A stretch of 64,000 nucleotides of DNA from Pseudomonadaceae bacterium SI-3 (GTDB taxonomy: Bacteria > Pseudomonadota > Gammaproteobacteria > Pseudomonadales > Pseudomonadaceae): NCBI GenBank assembly GCA_004010935.1, contig CP026511.1, positions 3,472,001-3,536,000 of the forward strand, given 5' to 3'. Both the position numbers and the translations under genes were made by a program. Below are positions 32,402 to 40,542 of the stretch, piece after piece. The first letter of the stretch is position 1. The number at the start of each line of letters is the position of its first letter. The notes beneath the pieces are model-generated. The model was not told the DNA's origin. It ran no database searches and worked only from the letters and a program-made list of their open reading frames with translations.

Positions 32402-34087
32402 TTAAACGCGGAACTGTCCAACCAGTCCCTGCAGGCGTCCGCCTAGGCCATCGAGCTCACGTGCGGTCTGAGCACCTTCGGCCGCATCGCTGGCAACACC
32501 GTCCACCGCATCGGCGATGTGGTGCACGCTGCGGTTGATCTCCTCAGCCACCGCGGTCTGTTCTTCGGCCGCGCTGGCGATCTGAGCGTTCATCGAGTTG
32601 ATGGTGCCGATCAATGCGGCAATGGCATCCAACGACGCGCCGGCCTGATTGGCCTGCTTCTGCGTTGCCTCGCCCTTCTCACTGGCGCGTCGCATGGTGC
32701 CTACGGTATGCGAAGTAGCACCCTGCAGGCGGTCGATCATGCTCTGGATTTCGCCGGTGCTCTGCTGGGTGCGGCTGGCAAGGGCCCGTACTTCGTCTGC
32801 GACTACGGCGAAGCCTCGGCCAGCTTCCCCGGCGCGGGCCGCTTCGATCGCCGCGTTCAGCGCCAGCAGGTTGGTCTGCTCGGCAATCGCACGGATAACA
32901 TCCAGAACACCGACGATGCCCTCGACATCCCGCTGGAGCCCCTCCAGTGAAGAACCACTGTCCCGCAGCTCTCCCACCAACTCGTGAATCTGTTCAATGC
33001 TGCGATCGACCACCTGCTTGGCAGCCAGGCCTTGTTGGTCAGTTTCCTGCGCAGCTTCCGCCGCCCGCTGCGCGCTCATTGCTACTTCGTGTGCCGCAGC
33101 CGACATCTCGTTGATCGCCGTGGCTACCTGGTCGGTCTCATGCCGCTGGTCTGCCATGGCTTGTTCCGAGCGCTGCGCCTGGTTAGCCACCGCGCCGACC
33201 AGTCCGGTCAGTTCGGTCGTGGTACCTGCAACCTGTTGTACCAGGACGTGGATCTTCTCAACGAAACGATTGAAAGATCCGGCCAGCTCGCCAAGCTCAT
33301 CACGGCTCGTGACCGGCAACCGATGGGTCAGATCGCCGTCTCCGGCGGCCATGTCATCCAGATTGCGCTTGACCAATAGCAGCGGTCTCAGGATGGCATT
33401 GCTCAGGAACAGCGCCAGCCCCGCGATCAACACCAGCAGTACGGCAGCTGAGCCGAGCATGATGGCCGTCATACGATCGATGCGTTGTTGAAACGCCATG
33501 CGCGCCGCCTGCACGTCCCGCTCGACCCCATCAAGGTTTAACGAGGTGCCGAACGCAAGCTTCCATTTAGGAAGGTATTCGGCATAGCCGATCTTTGGCA
33601 CCACTGCCTTGCTATCCGGCATTTCAAAGCTGTAGTCGACGAAATGTGTGCGGTCCTGACCAGCCTTAACCAGCTCGCGAATCGCATAGACACCGTTGGG
33701 GTCCTGGTATCCAGCAAAGCTCTCGCCGATCTTTTCACGTGTGTCGCCCTGAAAAACTCTCACCGCCTGGTCGTCGTAGCCCCAGAAATAACCATCGGTG
33801 CCATATGAGAGTGCTTCGAGAAGCCTGACTGCCTCGGCTCTCGCGGCCATGTCACCGTCGGCAGAACGGTCGTAGAGCGCACCAATTGCATGGCGCGCCA
33901 CTTCCACGTAATGCTTGAGCTCGGCGCGGCGATCCCGCGTAAGGCTTTCCCGAGCGTTGCTCTCCTGCTGCCTTGCCAGGTCGTTCAGTTCATAGACTGC
34001 GATGCTACTCAGCACCACGGCCAACATGAGCGTCGGCACCAACCCCAGCAGCAGCAACTTCACTCGTAATCGAAGGTTGGAAATCAT
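32402..34087 (-). CDS. Methyl-accepting chemotaxis protein with Cache domain, 561 aa
   Basis: First transmembrane helix [21 protein letters not shown], a periplasmic single-Cache (sCache_2) domain ([40 protein letters not shown]), second helix ([20 protein letters not shown]), HAMP and a full cytoplasmic signalling domain with the invariant hairpin tip ([20 protein letters not shown], then [16 protein letters not shown]). sCache_2 domains bind small organic acids such as C2-C3 carboxylates. The start at [13 protein letters not shown] is preferred over the longer frame. No methylation-type pentapeptide tail is seen. Confidence 0.93.
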   Translation of the reverse strand: MISNLRLRVKLLLLGLVPTLMLAVVLSSIAVYELNDLARQQESNARESLTRDRRAELKHYVEVARHAIGALYDRSADGDMAARAEAVRLLEALSYGTDGYFWGYDDQAVRVFQGDTREKIGESFAGYQDPNGVYAIRELVKAGQDRTHFVDYSFEMPDSKAVVPKIGYAEYLPKWKLAFGTSLNLDGVERDVQAARMAFQQRIDRMTAIMLGSAAVLLVLIAGLALFLSNAILRPLLLVKRNLDDMAAGDGDLTHRLPVTSRDELGELAGSFNRFVEKIHVLVQQVAGTTTELTGLVGAVANQAQRSEQAMADQRHETDQVATAINEMSAAAHEVAMSAQRAAEAAQETDQQGLAAKQVVDRSIEQIHELVGELRDSGSSLEGLQRDVEGIVGVLDVIRAIAEQTNLLALNAAIEAARAGEAGRGFAVVADEVRALASRTQQSTGEIQSMIDRLQGATSHTVGTMRRASEKGEATQKQANQAGASLDAIAALIGTINSMNAQIASAAEEQTAVAEEINRSVHHIADAVDGVASDAAEGAQTARELDGLGGRLQGLVGQFRV

Positions 34088-34224
34088 CGGCTTGACCCCA
34101 CTATTTACATGGATTAATACCGGCATTGTGACAAGTAACAGGCGTGCCAGACAGCAGCCAAAGGTCGCATGTAAAGGAGTTGGTAAGCCCGTCAGCAGGG
34201 ACTAAAAGCAGCCGGACAGAAACG

Positions 34225-34252
34225 CAAAAGCCCCGCCAAGGCGGGGCTTTTG
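34225..34252. terminator. Strong terminator after fadD1
   Basis: Perfect 13-bp stem CAAAAGCCCCGCC/GGCGGGGCTTTTG with an AA loop. Its A/T-rich base serves as a T-run in either direction. Placed 13 bp after the fadD1 stop on the minus strand. Confidence 0.9.
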
Positions 34253-34265
34253 TGTACCACTACGG

Positions 34266-35954
34266 TTATTTCTTTCCGAGCTTCTTCAGCTCTTCGTCAC
34301 GCAATTCGCGGCGCAGGATCTTGCCCACGTTGGTGGTCGGCAAGCTGTCGCGGAATTCGACGGTTTTGGGTCGCTTGTAGCCGGTAACGTTGTCATGCAT
34401 GTGCTGCATGACCTGCTCCTTGGTCAGGCTTTCGCCCGGCTTGACCACCACAAACAGCTTGATCGCCTCGCCTGCTCGTTCGTCCGGTACACCGATAGCA
34501 GCACACTGCAGCACACCGGGCAGTGTGGCGAGCACGTCTTCCAGTTCGTTGGGATAGACGTTGAATCCGGAGACCAGAATCATGTCTTTCTTGCGGTCGA
34601 CGATGCGCATGTAGCCGTCGTCCTGGATGATGCCGATGTCGCCTGTCTTCAACCAACCGTCAGCATCCAGGATTTCATCAGTGGCATCCTGGCGCTGCCA
34701 GTATCCCTTCATCACCTGAGGACCCTTGACGCAGAGTTCGCCGATTGCGCCCATCGGCAGGTCGTTACCCTCATCGTCGATCACTTTGCACAAGGTCGAC
34801 GGCATCGGGATGCCGATGGTGCCGATCTGGATGCCGCCGAACGGATTGACCGAAACCACTGGGCTGGTCTCGGTCATGCCGAAGCCCTCGCAGATCTCAC
34901 ACCCTGTGACTTGCTGCCAGCGCTCGGCAGCGGCCAACTGAAGGGCCATACCACCGGAGAACGTGGCTTTCAGTGAAGAGAAATCCAGCTTGCGGAAGTC
35001 TTCGTTGTTGCACAGCGCCACGAACAGGGTGTTGAGCCCGACAAAACCTGTGAAGCGGTACTTGCCCAGATCCTTGACGAAGGTCGGCAGATCGCGCGGG
35101 TTGGTGATCAGCACGTTATGCGCGCCGATCAGCATCATGGTCATGCAGTGAAAGGTGAAGGCATAGATGTGATACAGCGGCAACGGCGCAACCATGGTTT
35201 CGCAACCATTACCCAGCTCGGAGCCCATCAACGCGCGGCACTGCAGCATGTTGGCGACGATGTTGCGGTGGCTCAGCATCGCTCCCTTGGCTACGCCTGT
35301 AGTACCACCGGTGTATTGCAGAACCGCCACGTCATCACTGGCCGGATTGGCTTCGCGCGGCGCCTTGCCGCGACCCAGCGCCATGGCATCGGTGAACTTG
35401 ACCGCCTTGGGCAGGTTGTAAGCCGGCACCATCTTCTTCACATGCTTGACCACAGCATTGACCAACATGCGTTTGAGGGTCGGCAGCATGTCGCCAACTT
35501 CGGTCACGACCACGTGGCGGATGCCGGTTTTCGGCAGCACCTCTTCTGCTAGATGCGCCATGTTGGCCAGGCAGACTAATCCCTTGGCGCCGGAATCGTT
35601 GAACTGGTGCTCCATCTCCCGCGCCGTGTAGAGCGGGTTGGTATTAACCACGATAAGACCAGCGCGCATGGCACCGAACACGACGATGGGGTACTGGAGA
35701 ACGTTGGGAAGCTGGACCGCGATGCGATCGCCGGGCTGCAGATCGGCGTTCTGCTGGAGATAGGCAGCGAACTCACCGGACAGTTTGTACAGCTCACCGT
35801 AGGTCAGGGTCTTGCCGAGGTTGCTGAAGGCCGGCTTGTCTGCGAATTGCTCACAGGACTGTTTGAGCACAGCCTGAATGTTCTGGTACTCATCGGGATT
35901 GATCTCGCTCTTGACCCCGACAGGATACTTATCCTTCCAGAAGTTATCGGTCAT
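34266..35954 (-). CDS. fadD1: Long-chain fatty acid-CoA ligase FadD1, 562 aa
   Basis: Adenylate-forming enzyme: AMP-binding motif AVLQYTGGTTGVAKGAMLSH, the GFGMTETSP block, GWLKTGDIGIIQDDGYMRIV and the fatty-acyl-CoA signature region through DRKKDMILVSGFNVYPNE, with the C-terminal catalytic Lys in VGKILRRELRDE. It activates exogenous long-chain fatty acids for beta-oxidation. AGGAGTGGGGTTTC precedes the ATG. It lies downstream of a close paralogue, the arrangement known for fadD2-fadD1 in P. aeruginosa; the naming follows that synteny. Confidence 0.94.
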   Translation of the reverse strand: MTDNFWKDKYPVGVKSEINPDEYQNIQAVLKQSCEQFADKPAFSNLGKTLTYGELYKLSGEFAAYLQQNADLQPGDRIAVQLPNVLQYPIVVFGAMRAGLIVVNTNPLYTAREMEHQFNDSGAKGLVCLANMAHLAEEVLPKTGIRHVVVTEVGDMLPTLKRMLVNAVVKHVKKMVPAYNLPKAVKFTDAMALGRGKAPREANPASDDVAVLQYTGGTTGVAKGAMLSHRNIVANMLQCRALMGSELGNGCETMVAPLPLYHIYAFTFHCMTMMLIGAHNVLITNPRDLPTFVKDLGKYRFTGFVGLNTLFVALCNNEDFRKLDFSSLKATFSGGMALQLAAAERWQQVTGCEICEGFGMTETSPVVSVNPFGGIQIGTIGIPMPSTLCKVIDDEGNDLPMGAIGELCVKGPQVMKGYWQRQDATDEILDADGWLKTGDIGIIQDDGYMRIVDRKKDMILVSGFNVYPNELEDVLATLPGVLQCAAIGVPDERAGEAIKLFVVVKPGESLTKEQVMQHMHDNVTGYKRPKTVEFRDSLPTTNVGKILRRELRDEELKKLGKK

Positions 35955-36166
35955 GAAACCCCACTCCTAAGCGACAGCTTTACTGCATATAGCAGCTGTT
36001 TTGTTGTGTTTTGTTAATTTTTGTACGGAAGTTCCCGCCAAAAAGTGGACTGGAGGTTAGCAGTTTTGGAACTGTCCGAACAGTGTCCGGCTAGCTCAGA
36101 AAGGACACAAAGTGACCGAGCTGGATTAGCCGGTCACTTCTAGAGCGTTATCAGGCGTGGCTCGGT

Positions 36167-37855
36167 TCAAGCCTGATCGCGCAATTCCCGGCGAAGAATC
36201 TTGCCCACAGGTGTCATCGGAAGCGAATCTCGGAAGACCACGTGCCGAGGCACCTTGTAGCCTGTGAAGTTTTCCCTGCAATACGCCTTAAGCTCATCGA
36301 CGGTCAGGCTGGCGTCGCTGCGCACAGCGAACAACTTCACGGCTTCACCGGACTTCTCGTCGGGCACGCCGATCGCTGCGCAGGCAGCTACCTTCGGATG
36401 CGCCATGACCACGTCCTCGATCTCGTTGGGGTAGACGTTGAAGCCGGACACAATAATCATGTCCTTCTTGCGATCAACGATGCGGACGAAGCCATCGGCA
36501 TCAATCACCGCGACATCACCAGTTTTAAGCCACCCCTCAGCATCCAGCACCTCGGCAGTCGCGTCTGGGCGTTGCCAGTAACCCTTCATAACCTGCGGAC
36601 CTTTGACGCAGAGCTCACCGCGCTCGCCGAGGGGGAGCTCACTGCCGTCATCGTCGATCACTTTCAACGTCGTGCCCGGCACCGGCAGGCCGACGGTTCC
36701 CAGACGTGAATGTTCGCCATGCGGATTCGCGCAGACCACAGGTGAAGTTTCGGTCAAGCCGTAGCCTTCGGTCACAGTGACGCCGGTCATGCCCTTCCAG
36801 CGCTCGGCTACCGCGGAAACCAGCGCCGTGCCGCCTGAGTTGGTGCCTTTGAGCGAGGCGAAGTTGATTTTCTTGAATTCAGGATGCGACATGAGCGCGA
36901 CGAACAAGGTATTCAGTCCGAGGAAGGCTGTGAACTCCCACTTCTGCAGCTCTTTGACGAAACCATCAATGTCGCGAGGATTGGTGATCAGCACATTATG
37001 GTTGCCGGTCACCATCATGCACATGCAGTTAACTGTGAAGGCGTAGATGTGGTACAGCGGAAGCGGCGCGATCATGATTTCCTGCCCTTCCTTAATGATC
37101 GTATGCCCTTGCTCGTCCAGCTGCTGCATGTTGGCGTGAACCTGCTGCATATTCGCCACCAGGTTGCCATGGGTCAGCATGGCGCCTTTGGCCACGCCAG
37201 TCGTGCCGCCGGTGTATTGCAGGACTGCAATATCGTCCAGCGTCAGCGCAACCGGCTTGAGGCCATGCCGCCCGCCATCACGCAGCACGTGCTTGAACGA
37301 CACGGATTGCGGCAGGCTGTAAGCCGGCACCATCTTCTTAACATGCTTGACTGCAGCGTTGACGAGCAGCCCCTTGAGCGAAGGCAGCATGTCGCCGATA
37401 CGCGCCTCGATGAGGACCTCGATACTGGTGTCGGGTACAACCTCCTGCACGAGCTTCCCGAAAGTATTCAGGTACACCAGTGCCCGCGCACCGGAATCCT
37501 TGAACTGGTGGCGCATCTCCCGCGCGGTATACAGCGGGTTGGTGTTGACTACGATAAGCCCGGCACGCAAGGCACCGAAGACAGCAATGGGGTATTGCAG
37601 CAGATTGGGCATCTGCACCGCGATGCGGTCACCAGGTTGCAGGTCGGTGTGATGCTGCAGCCAGGCCGCGAACGCTGCCGAGTAACGCTCCAGATCCGCA
37701 TAGGTCAGGGTTACACCCATGTTGCTGAATGCAGGACGGTCTGCGTGGGTCTTGCAGCAGCGCTCGAACACTTCCACTACCGAGCGGAAGCCGCCCATGT
37801 CCACGTCGTTGGGCACACCGGCGGGACGTTTGTCATTCCAGAAATCAGGTTGCAT
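36167..37855 (-). CDS. fadD2: Long-chain fatty acid-CoA ligase FadD2, 562 aa
   Basis: Same domain plan as FadD1: AVLQYTGGTTGVAKGAMLTH, GYGLTETSPVVCANPHG, GWLKTGDVAVIDADGFVRIV, KKDMIIVSGFNVYPNE, C-terminal PVGKILRRELRDQ. The start MQPDFWNDKRPAGVPN aligns with MTDNFWKDKYPVGV of FadD1, so the longer open frame is not used. It is separated from fadD1 by 212 bp, so each probably has its own promoter. Divergent from the maoC gene. The pair probably differ in chain-length preference, as in P. aeruginosa. Confidence 0.93.
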   Translation of the reverse strand: MQPDFWNDKRPAGVPNDVDMGGFRSVVEVFERCCKTHADRPAFSNMGVTLTYADLERYSAAFAAWLQHHTDLQPGDRIAVQMPNLLQYPIAVFGALRAGLIVVNTNPLYTAREMRHQFKDSGARALVYLNTFGKLVQEVVPDTSIEVLIEARIGDMLPSLKGLLVNAAVKHVKKMVPAYSLPQSVSFKHVLRDGGRHGLKPVALTLDDIAVLQYTGGTTGVAKGAMLTHGNLVANMQQVHANMQQLDEQGHTIIKEGQEIMIAPLPLYHIYAFTVNCMCMMVTGNHNVLITNPRDIDGFVKELQKWEFTAFLGLNTLFVALMSHPEFKKINFASLKGTNSGGTALVSAVAERWKGMTGVTVTEGYGLTETSPVVCANPHGEHSRLGTVGLPVPGTTLKVIDDDGSELPLGERGELCVKGPQVMKGYWQRPDATAEVLDAEGWLKTGDVAVIDADGFVRIVDRKKDMIIVSGFNVYPNEIEDVVMAHPKVAACAAIGVPDEKSGEAVKLFAVRSDASLTVDELKAYCRENFTGYKVPRHVVFRDSLPMTPVGKILRRELRDQA

Positions 37856-38128
37856 TGTTATTGGCCTCTTTACCTGAGAGTGTCTGGCCCACTCGCGGCG
37901 GGCTGTGGCGAACTTAACAGCTCCGCTGTGCCGCGCAATAGCGAGGCGGGTGTAATCAGTGATGTGAATCTCCAGCCACTGCGCCAGACGACCGGGCACG
38001 GGACAACCCCATCGCAGATCTCTAGAATGCAGCCACTCGAGCGCCTTCTACGGCGCGCCTTTCGTGACCTGCGGCGGAGCCTATCGCGGCGGGATCTTTC
38101 GTTTATATCCGCATTCAGAGGTCTACGC

Positions 38129-38599
38129 ATGAGCACGCTGAGCAACACCCCCTACGCTGATCTGGAAGTCGGCCAGAAGGCGACCTACAGCAAGACCGTG
38201 GAAGAGCGCGACATTCAGTTGTTCGCCGCAATGTCGGGGGACCACAACCCGGTCCACCTGGATGCCGAATTCGCCGCCTCGACAATCTTCCGTGAGCGGA
38301 TTGCCCATGGCATGTTCAGCGGCGCACTGATCAGCGCAGCCGTGGCGTGTGAGTTGCCCGGACCGGGCACGATCTATCTCGGCCAGACGATGCGCTTTGC
38401 CCTGCCGGTCAAGCTTGGCGACACCTTGACCGTACGCCTGGAGATTCTTGAGAAGTTGCCCAAGTTTCGTGTCCGTATCGCCACTCAGGTGTTCAACCAG
38501 CGCGACGAGATGGTCGTTGACGGCGAAGCCGAAATTCTCGCCCCACGCAAGGCACAGACCGTCGAGATCAAAGCCCTGCCACCGGTCAGCATCGGCTGA
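38129..38599 (+). CDS. MaoC family (R)-enoyl-CoA hydratase-like protein, 156 aa
   Basis: Hot-dog fold hydratase: FAAMSGDHNPVHLDAEFAAS contains the catalytic Asp and His of the hydratase-2 motif, and RIAHGMFSGALISAAVACEL is the conserved central helix block. GAGG nine bases before the ATG. Divergently transcribed from fadD2, and so placed to channel beta-oxidation intermediates, for example (R)-3-hydroxyacyl-CoA for PHA (inference from family and context). Confidence 0.9.
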   Translation: MSTLSNTPYADLEVGQKATYSKTVEERDIQLFAAMSGDHNPVHLDAEFAASTIFRERIAHGMFSGALISAAVACELPGPGTIYLGQTMRFALPVKLGDTLTVRLEILEKLPKFRVRIATQVFNQRDEMVVDGEAEILAPRKAQTVEIKALPPVSIG

Positions 38600-38851
38600 A
38601 AGACCGAACGTTGATACGCCATTGCGCTGATAAGCCCATCGCTTATCGGCTTTAGAACGCTCAAGGGCGCCTGCTTGGCGCCCTTGAACGTTGACTGATC
38701 ACAGCGGCATGAGGCGCATCGGTCACCCGAGTGCATGGCCCGAGCGCCGCGCTCAGTCGCCGTCCCAAGGCTGCTGCGAATGAGCTTGAGGGCTTGCCTC
38801 ACACCAGCGCCGTATTTGCCCAACCCCAGCGCGCCGGCGCCGAAACGCAGG
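38600..38851. other. Gap with long hairpin after maoC
   Basis: Non-coding. Contains a perfect 11-bp stem TCAAGGGCGCC (38661-38671) / GGCGCCCTTGA (38677-38687) with a 5-base loop 62 bp after the maoC stop, probably a terminator although no T-run follows. The rest shows nothing recognisable. Confidence 0.6.
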
Positions 38852-38878
38852 CAAAAAAAAAGGGCGACTAAGTCGCCC
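38852..38878 (-). terminator. Terminator of ccoM
   Basis: Stem GGGCGACT/AGTCGCCC (38862-38869, 38871-38878) followed on the minus strand by nine T residues: a textbook intrinsic terminator, 34 bp after the small gene's stop codon. Its quality is strong support that the 36-codon gene upstream is transcribed. Confidence 0.93.
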
Positions 38879-38911
38879 AAATGCCTTGCGTGCTCTGTAA
38901 CACCAGCGGGA

Positions 38912-39022
38912 TCACTGCTTCTTGTGCGCGTCCCGCCAGATGAAATATCCGAACCCCCCGAGGAAGGCGACCATAAGGCCGACCGTGACCACCCCTGCGA
39001 GCACCACATTATCGACGAACAT
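38912..39022 (-). CDS. ccoM: CcoM-like small subunit of cbb3 cytochrome oxidase, 36 aa
   Basis: MFVDNVVLAGVVTVGLMVAF leads into GGFGYFIWRDAHKKQ: a single transmembrane helix with a short basic tail, of the length and pattern of CcoM described from the P. stutzeri cbb3 oxidase. GGAGG lies nine bases upstream and a perfect terminator follows. Two FNR/ANR-type sites upstream fit induction under low oxygen. The gene is not beside a ccoNOP operon, so it acts on an oxidase encoded elsewhere. Identification rests on remembered family sequence. Confidence 0.82.
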   Translation of the reverse strand: MFVDNVVLAGVVTVGLMVAFLGGFGYFIWRDAHKKQ

Positions 39023-39091
39023 GATTTCCTACCTCCGAAGCTGTTTCGCTGTCTGATGGCTGCATAGTCAGCCTCCCTGCCGATAAAAAAA

Positions 39092-39105
39092 TTGACCGAC
39101 GTCAA
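39092..39105. promoter_or_regulatory. ANR/FNR box upstream of ccoM, proximal
   Basis: TTGACCGACGTCAA matches TTGAYNNNNRTCAA exactly and is a perfect palindrome apart from the central bases. It lies 70 bp upstream of the ccoM start. Confidence 0.75.
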
Positions 39106-39141
39106 TCACCATTGAGCCTTTGAAAAAAGGCACCGCGGAAG

Positions 39142-39155
39142 CTGATCTGGATCAA
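39142..39155. promoter_or_regulatory. ANR/FNR box upstream of ccoM, distal
   Basis: CTGATCTGGATCAA differs from TTGATNNNNATCAA at one base. It is 50 bp (about five helical turns) from the proximal site, so both lie on the same face of the DNA. Confidence 0.6.
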
Positions 39156-39250
39156 AAAAATCGGCGTATCAGACGGGAAAAAACAGCGAGACAGAAGCCA
39201 CGCGGACAGATGTCTGGATAGCTGGGACAGGGTCTTTCAGGGGGGAGCTG

Positions 39251-39412
39251 TCAGCGCTTCTTCGGCTTGGGCTTGGGCTTCTTCTTCGGCTTGCTTAACG
39301 GCAGCACCTGTTCGAAAGCCTGCCGCATCTCGACGAGGCGCTTTTCCTTGATGTCGTGGATGCGCTTTTCACGTTCGGCGCTGAAATCGATCAGCTTCTC
39401 GTCACTGCTCAT
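39251..39412 (-). CDS. Small basic protein coupled to AlkB-like gene, 53 aa
   Basis: MSSDEKLIDFSAEREKRIHD begins a charged helix. The C-terminus is a KP-rich tail (KPKKKPKPKPKKR) likely to bind nucleic acid or be disordered. Its ATG overlaps the stop of the AlkB-like gene (ATGA), so translation should be coupled. No family recognised. The tight overlap and shared strand suggest a link to nucleic-acid repair, as inference only. Confidence 0.65.
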   Translation of the reverse strand: MSSDEKLIDFSAEREKRIHDIKEKRLVEMRQAFEQVLPLSKPKKKPKPKPKKR

Positions 39413-39996
39413 AAGATGGGCTCGCGAATGATCTGGCGGAAAGTCAGGTTGAGGCGCGGTGCGCAAACCTTTCGTGTTCTGGCGATCTGGTGCTGCCAAT
39501 AATGCTGCGTCGCACCGCTCATGACCAGTAGCGATCCGTGTTCGAGGTCAATCGAGTGCTCAATACGGCTGGCGCCCTTGCGGCGAAAATCGAAACGCCG
39601 CGTAGCACCCAGGTTAAGCGATACCACCAGCGGTCGTTCACCCAGTGCTCGCTCGTCATCGCTGTGCCAACCCATGGCATCCTGGCCGTCACGATAGAAA
39701 TTGAGCAACACGCCGTTCAACGGCTGATCGACCTGCTGCAGCACCCGCTGTCGAATGTCAGCCAGCAGCGGTGTCCAGGGCAGAGGTTCGTGGGTCAGGC
39801 CTGAATAACGGTAAGACGCGTCGGCATCGCCATACCAGGCGACCCAGCGCGGCACGGCGATGCTACGTCCGTAAATTGTTTTCTGCGGTTGCGACCAGGG
39901 CGTCTGAGCCGACAGCTCCAACAACCATCGGTCGGCCAAATCCTGCTCCACCCAGTGCGGCAGGTAGCGCAGTTCAGCGTTCGGCAGTTCGATCAT
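39409..39996 (-). CDS. AlkB-like 2-oxoglutarate/Fe(II) dioxygenase, 195 aa
   Basis: ALKBH2/3-type AlkB: LLNFYRDGQDAMGWHSDDER carries the HxD iron ligands (His and Asp of WHSDD), with later HYWQHQIAR providing the third His and PRLNLTFRQI the 2-oxoglutarate-binding Arg motif (RxNxTFR). It removes alkyl groups from damaged bases by oxidation. It is not part of an ada operon here; the partner downstream is a 53-aa basic protein with overlapping start. Confidence 0.92.
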   Translation of the reverse strand: MIELPNAELRYLPHWVEQDLADRWLLELSAQTPWSQPQKTIYGRSIAVPRWVAWYGDADASYRYSGLTHEPLPWTPLLADIRQRVLQQVDQPLNGVLLNFYRDGQDAMGWHSDDERALGERPLVVSLNLGATRRFDFRRKGASRIEHSIDLEHGSLLVMSGATQHYWQHQIARTRKVCAPRLNLTFRQIIREPIL

Positions 39997-40026
39997 CGCG
40001 TGCTCACCGCCATTGCAGCTGCCTGA

Positions 40027-40326
40027 TCAAACCTCGACATCCACCCAGAGCCCTTGGCGCGGCAACTCATCCAAAGCGTCCTGATCTTCCTCGGCGGTCT
40101 CGCCTTCGGCCAGCTCCTGTGGGCTGTAACCACGACGACGCTGCCGCCTGCGCTGCTCGTCGCGCAGCATCTGCTCCGCTTCCTGCGGGTGGCGACGATC
40201 GAGCCCCACCGAGCTTTCGTTGGCGCTCGGCTGAACGGGCGTCACCGGCGCGATATCGGGACGCGGCTTGACCACATCTTGTTGCGCGGTGACCTGAACG
40301 GTGCCGGGCGGAATAACTGGCAGCAT
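40027..40326 (-). CDS. Hypothetical protein, 99 aa
   Basis: Proline-rich N-terminal half (MLPVIPPGTVQVTAQQD) and a central arginine-rich stretch (LRDEQRRRQRRRGYSP) followed by an acidic segment (EGETAEEDQDALDE). No hydrophobic helix; probably largely disordered. Similar small proteins are common in pseudomonads beside rapA. Divergent from rapA, upstream of the AlkB-like gene by 30 bp and possibly in one operon with it. Confidence 0.65.
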   Translation of the reverse strand: MLPVIPPGTVQVTAQQDVVKPRPDIAPVTPVQPSANESSVGLDRRHPQEAEQMLRDEQRRRQRRRGYSPQELAEGETAEEDQDALDELPRQGLWVDVEV

Positions 40327-40542
40327 CTTTGCTTCCCCATGGCAGGCTGTTGAAAACTACCTGCAAACCAAGGTTCAGATCAATCGGTGCCGGTTGTGCC
40401 GGCTTGCACCGGTTGACCCACTCGATGACCAAACGGCTGACGGCTTTAACAGCAACGCTACACTGACGGGTCGGTATCTGTCGTCGCTCTCTTGGCAGTG
40501 TTCCGTTAATATAGCGGGCTTTTTTACAGCGGGAGGCAGGGC

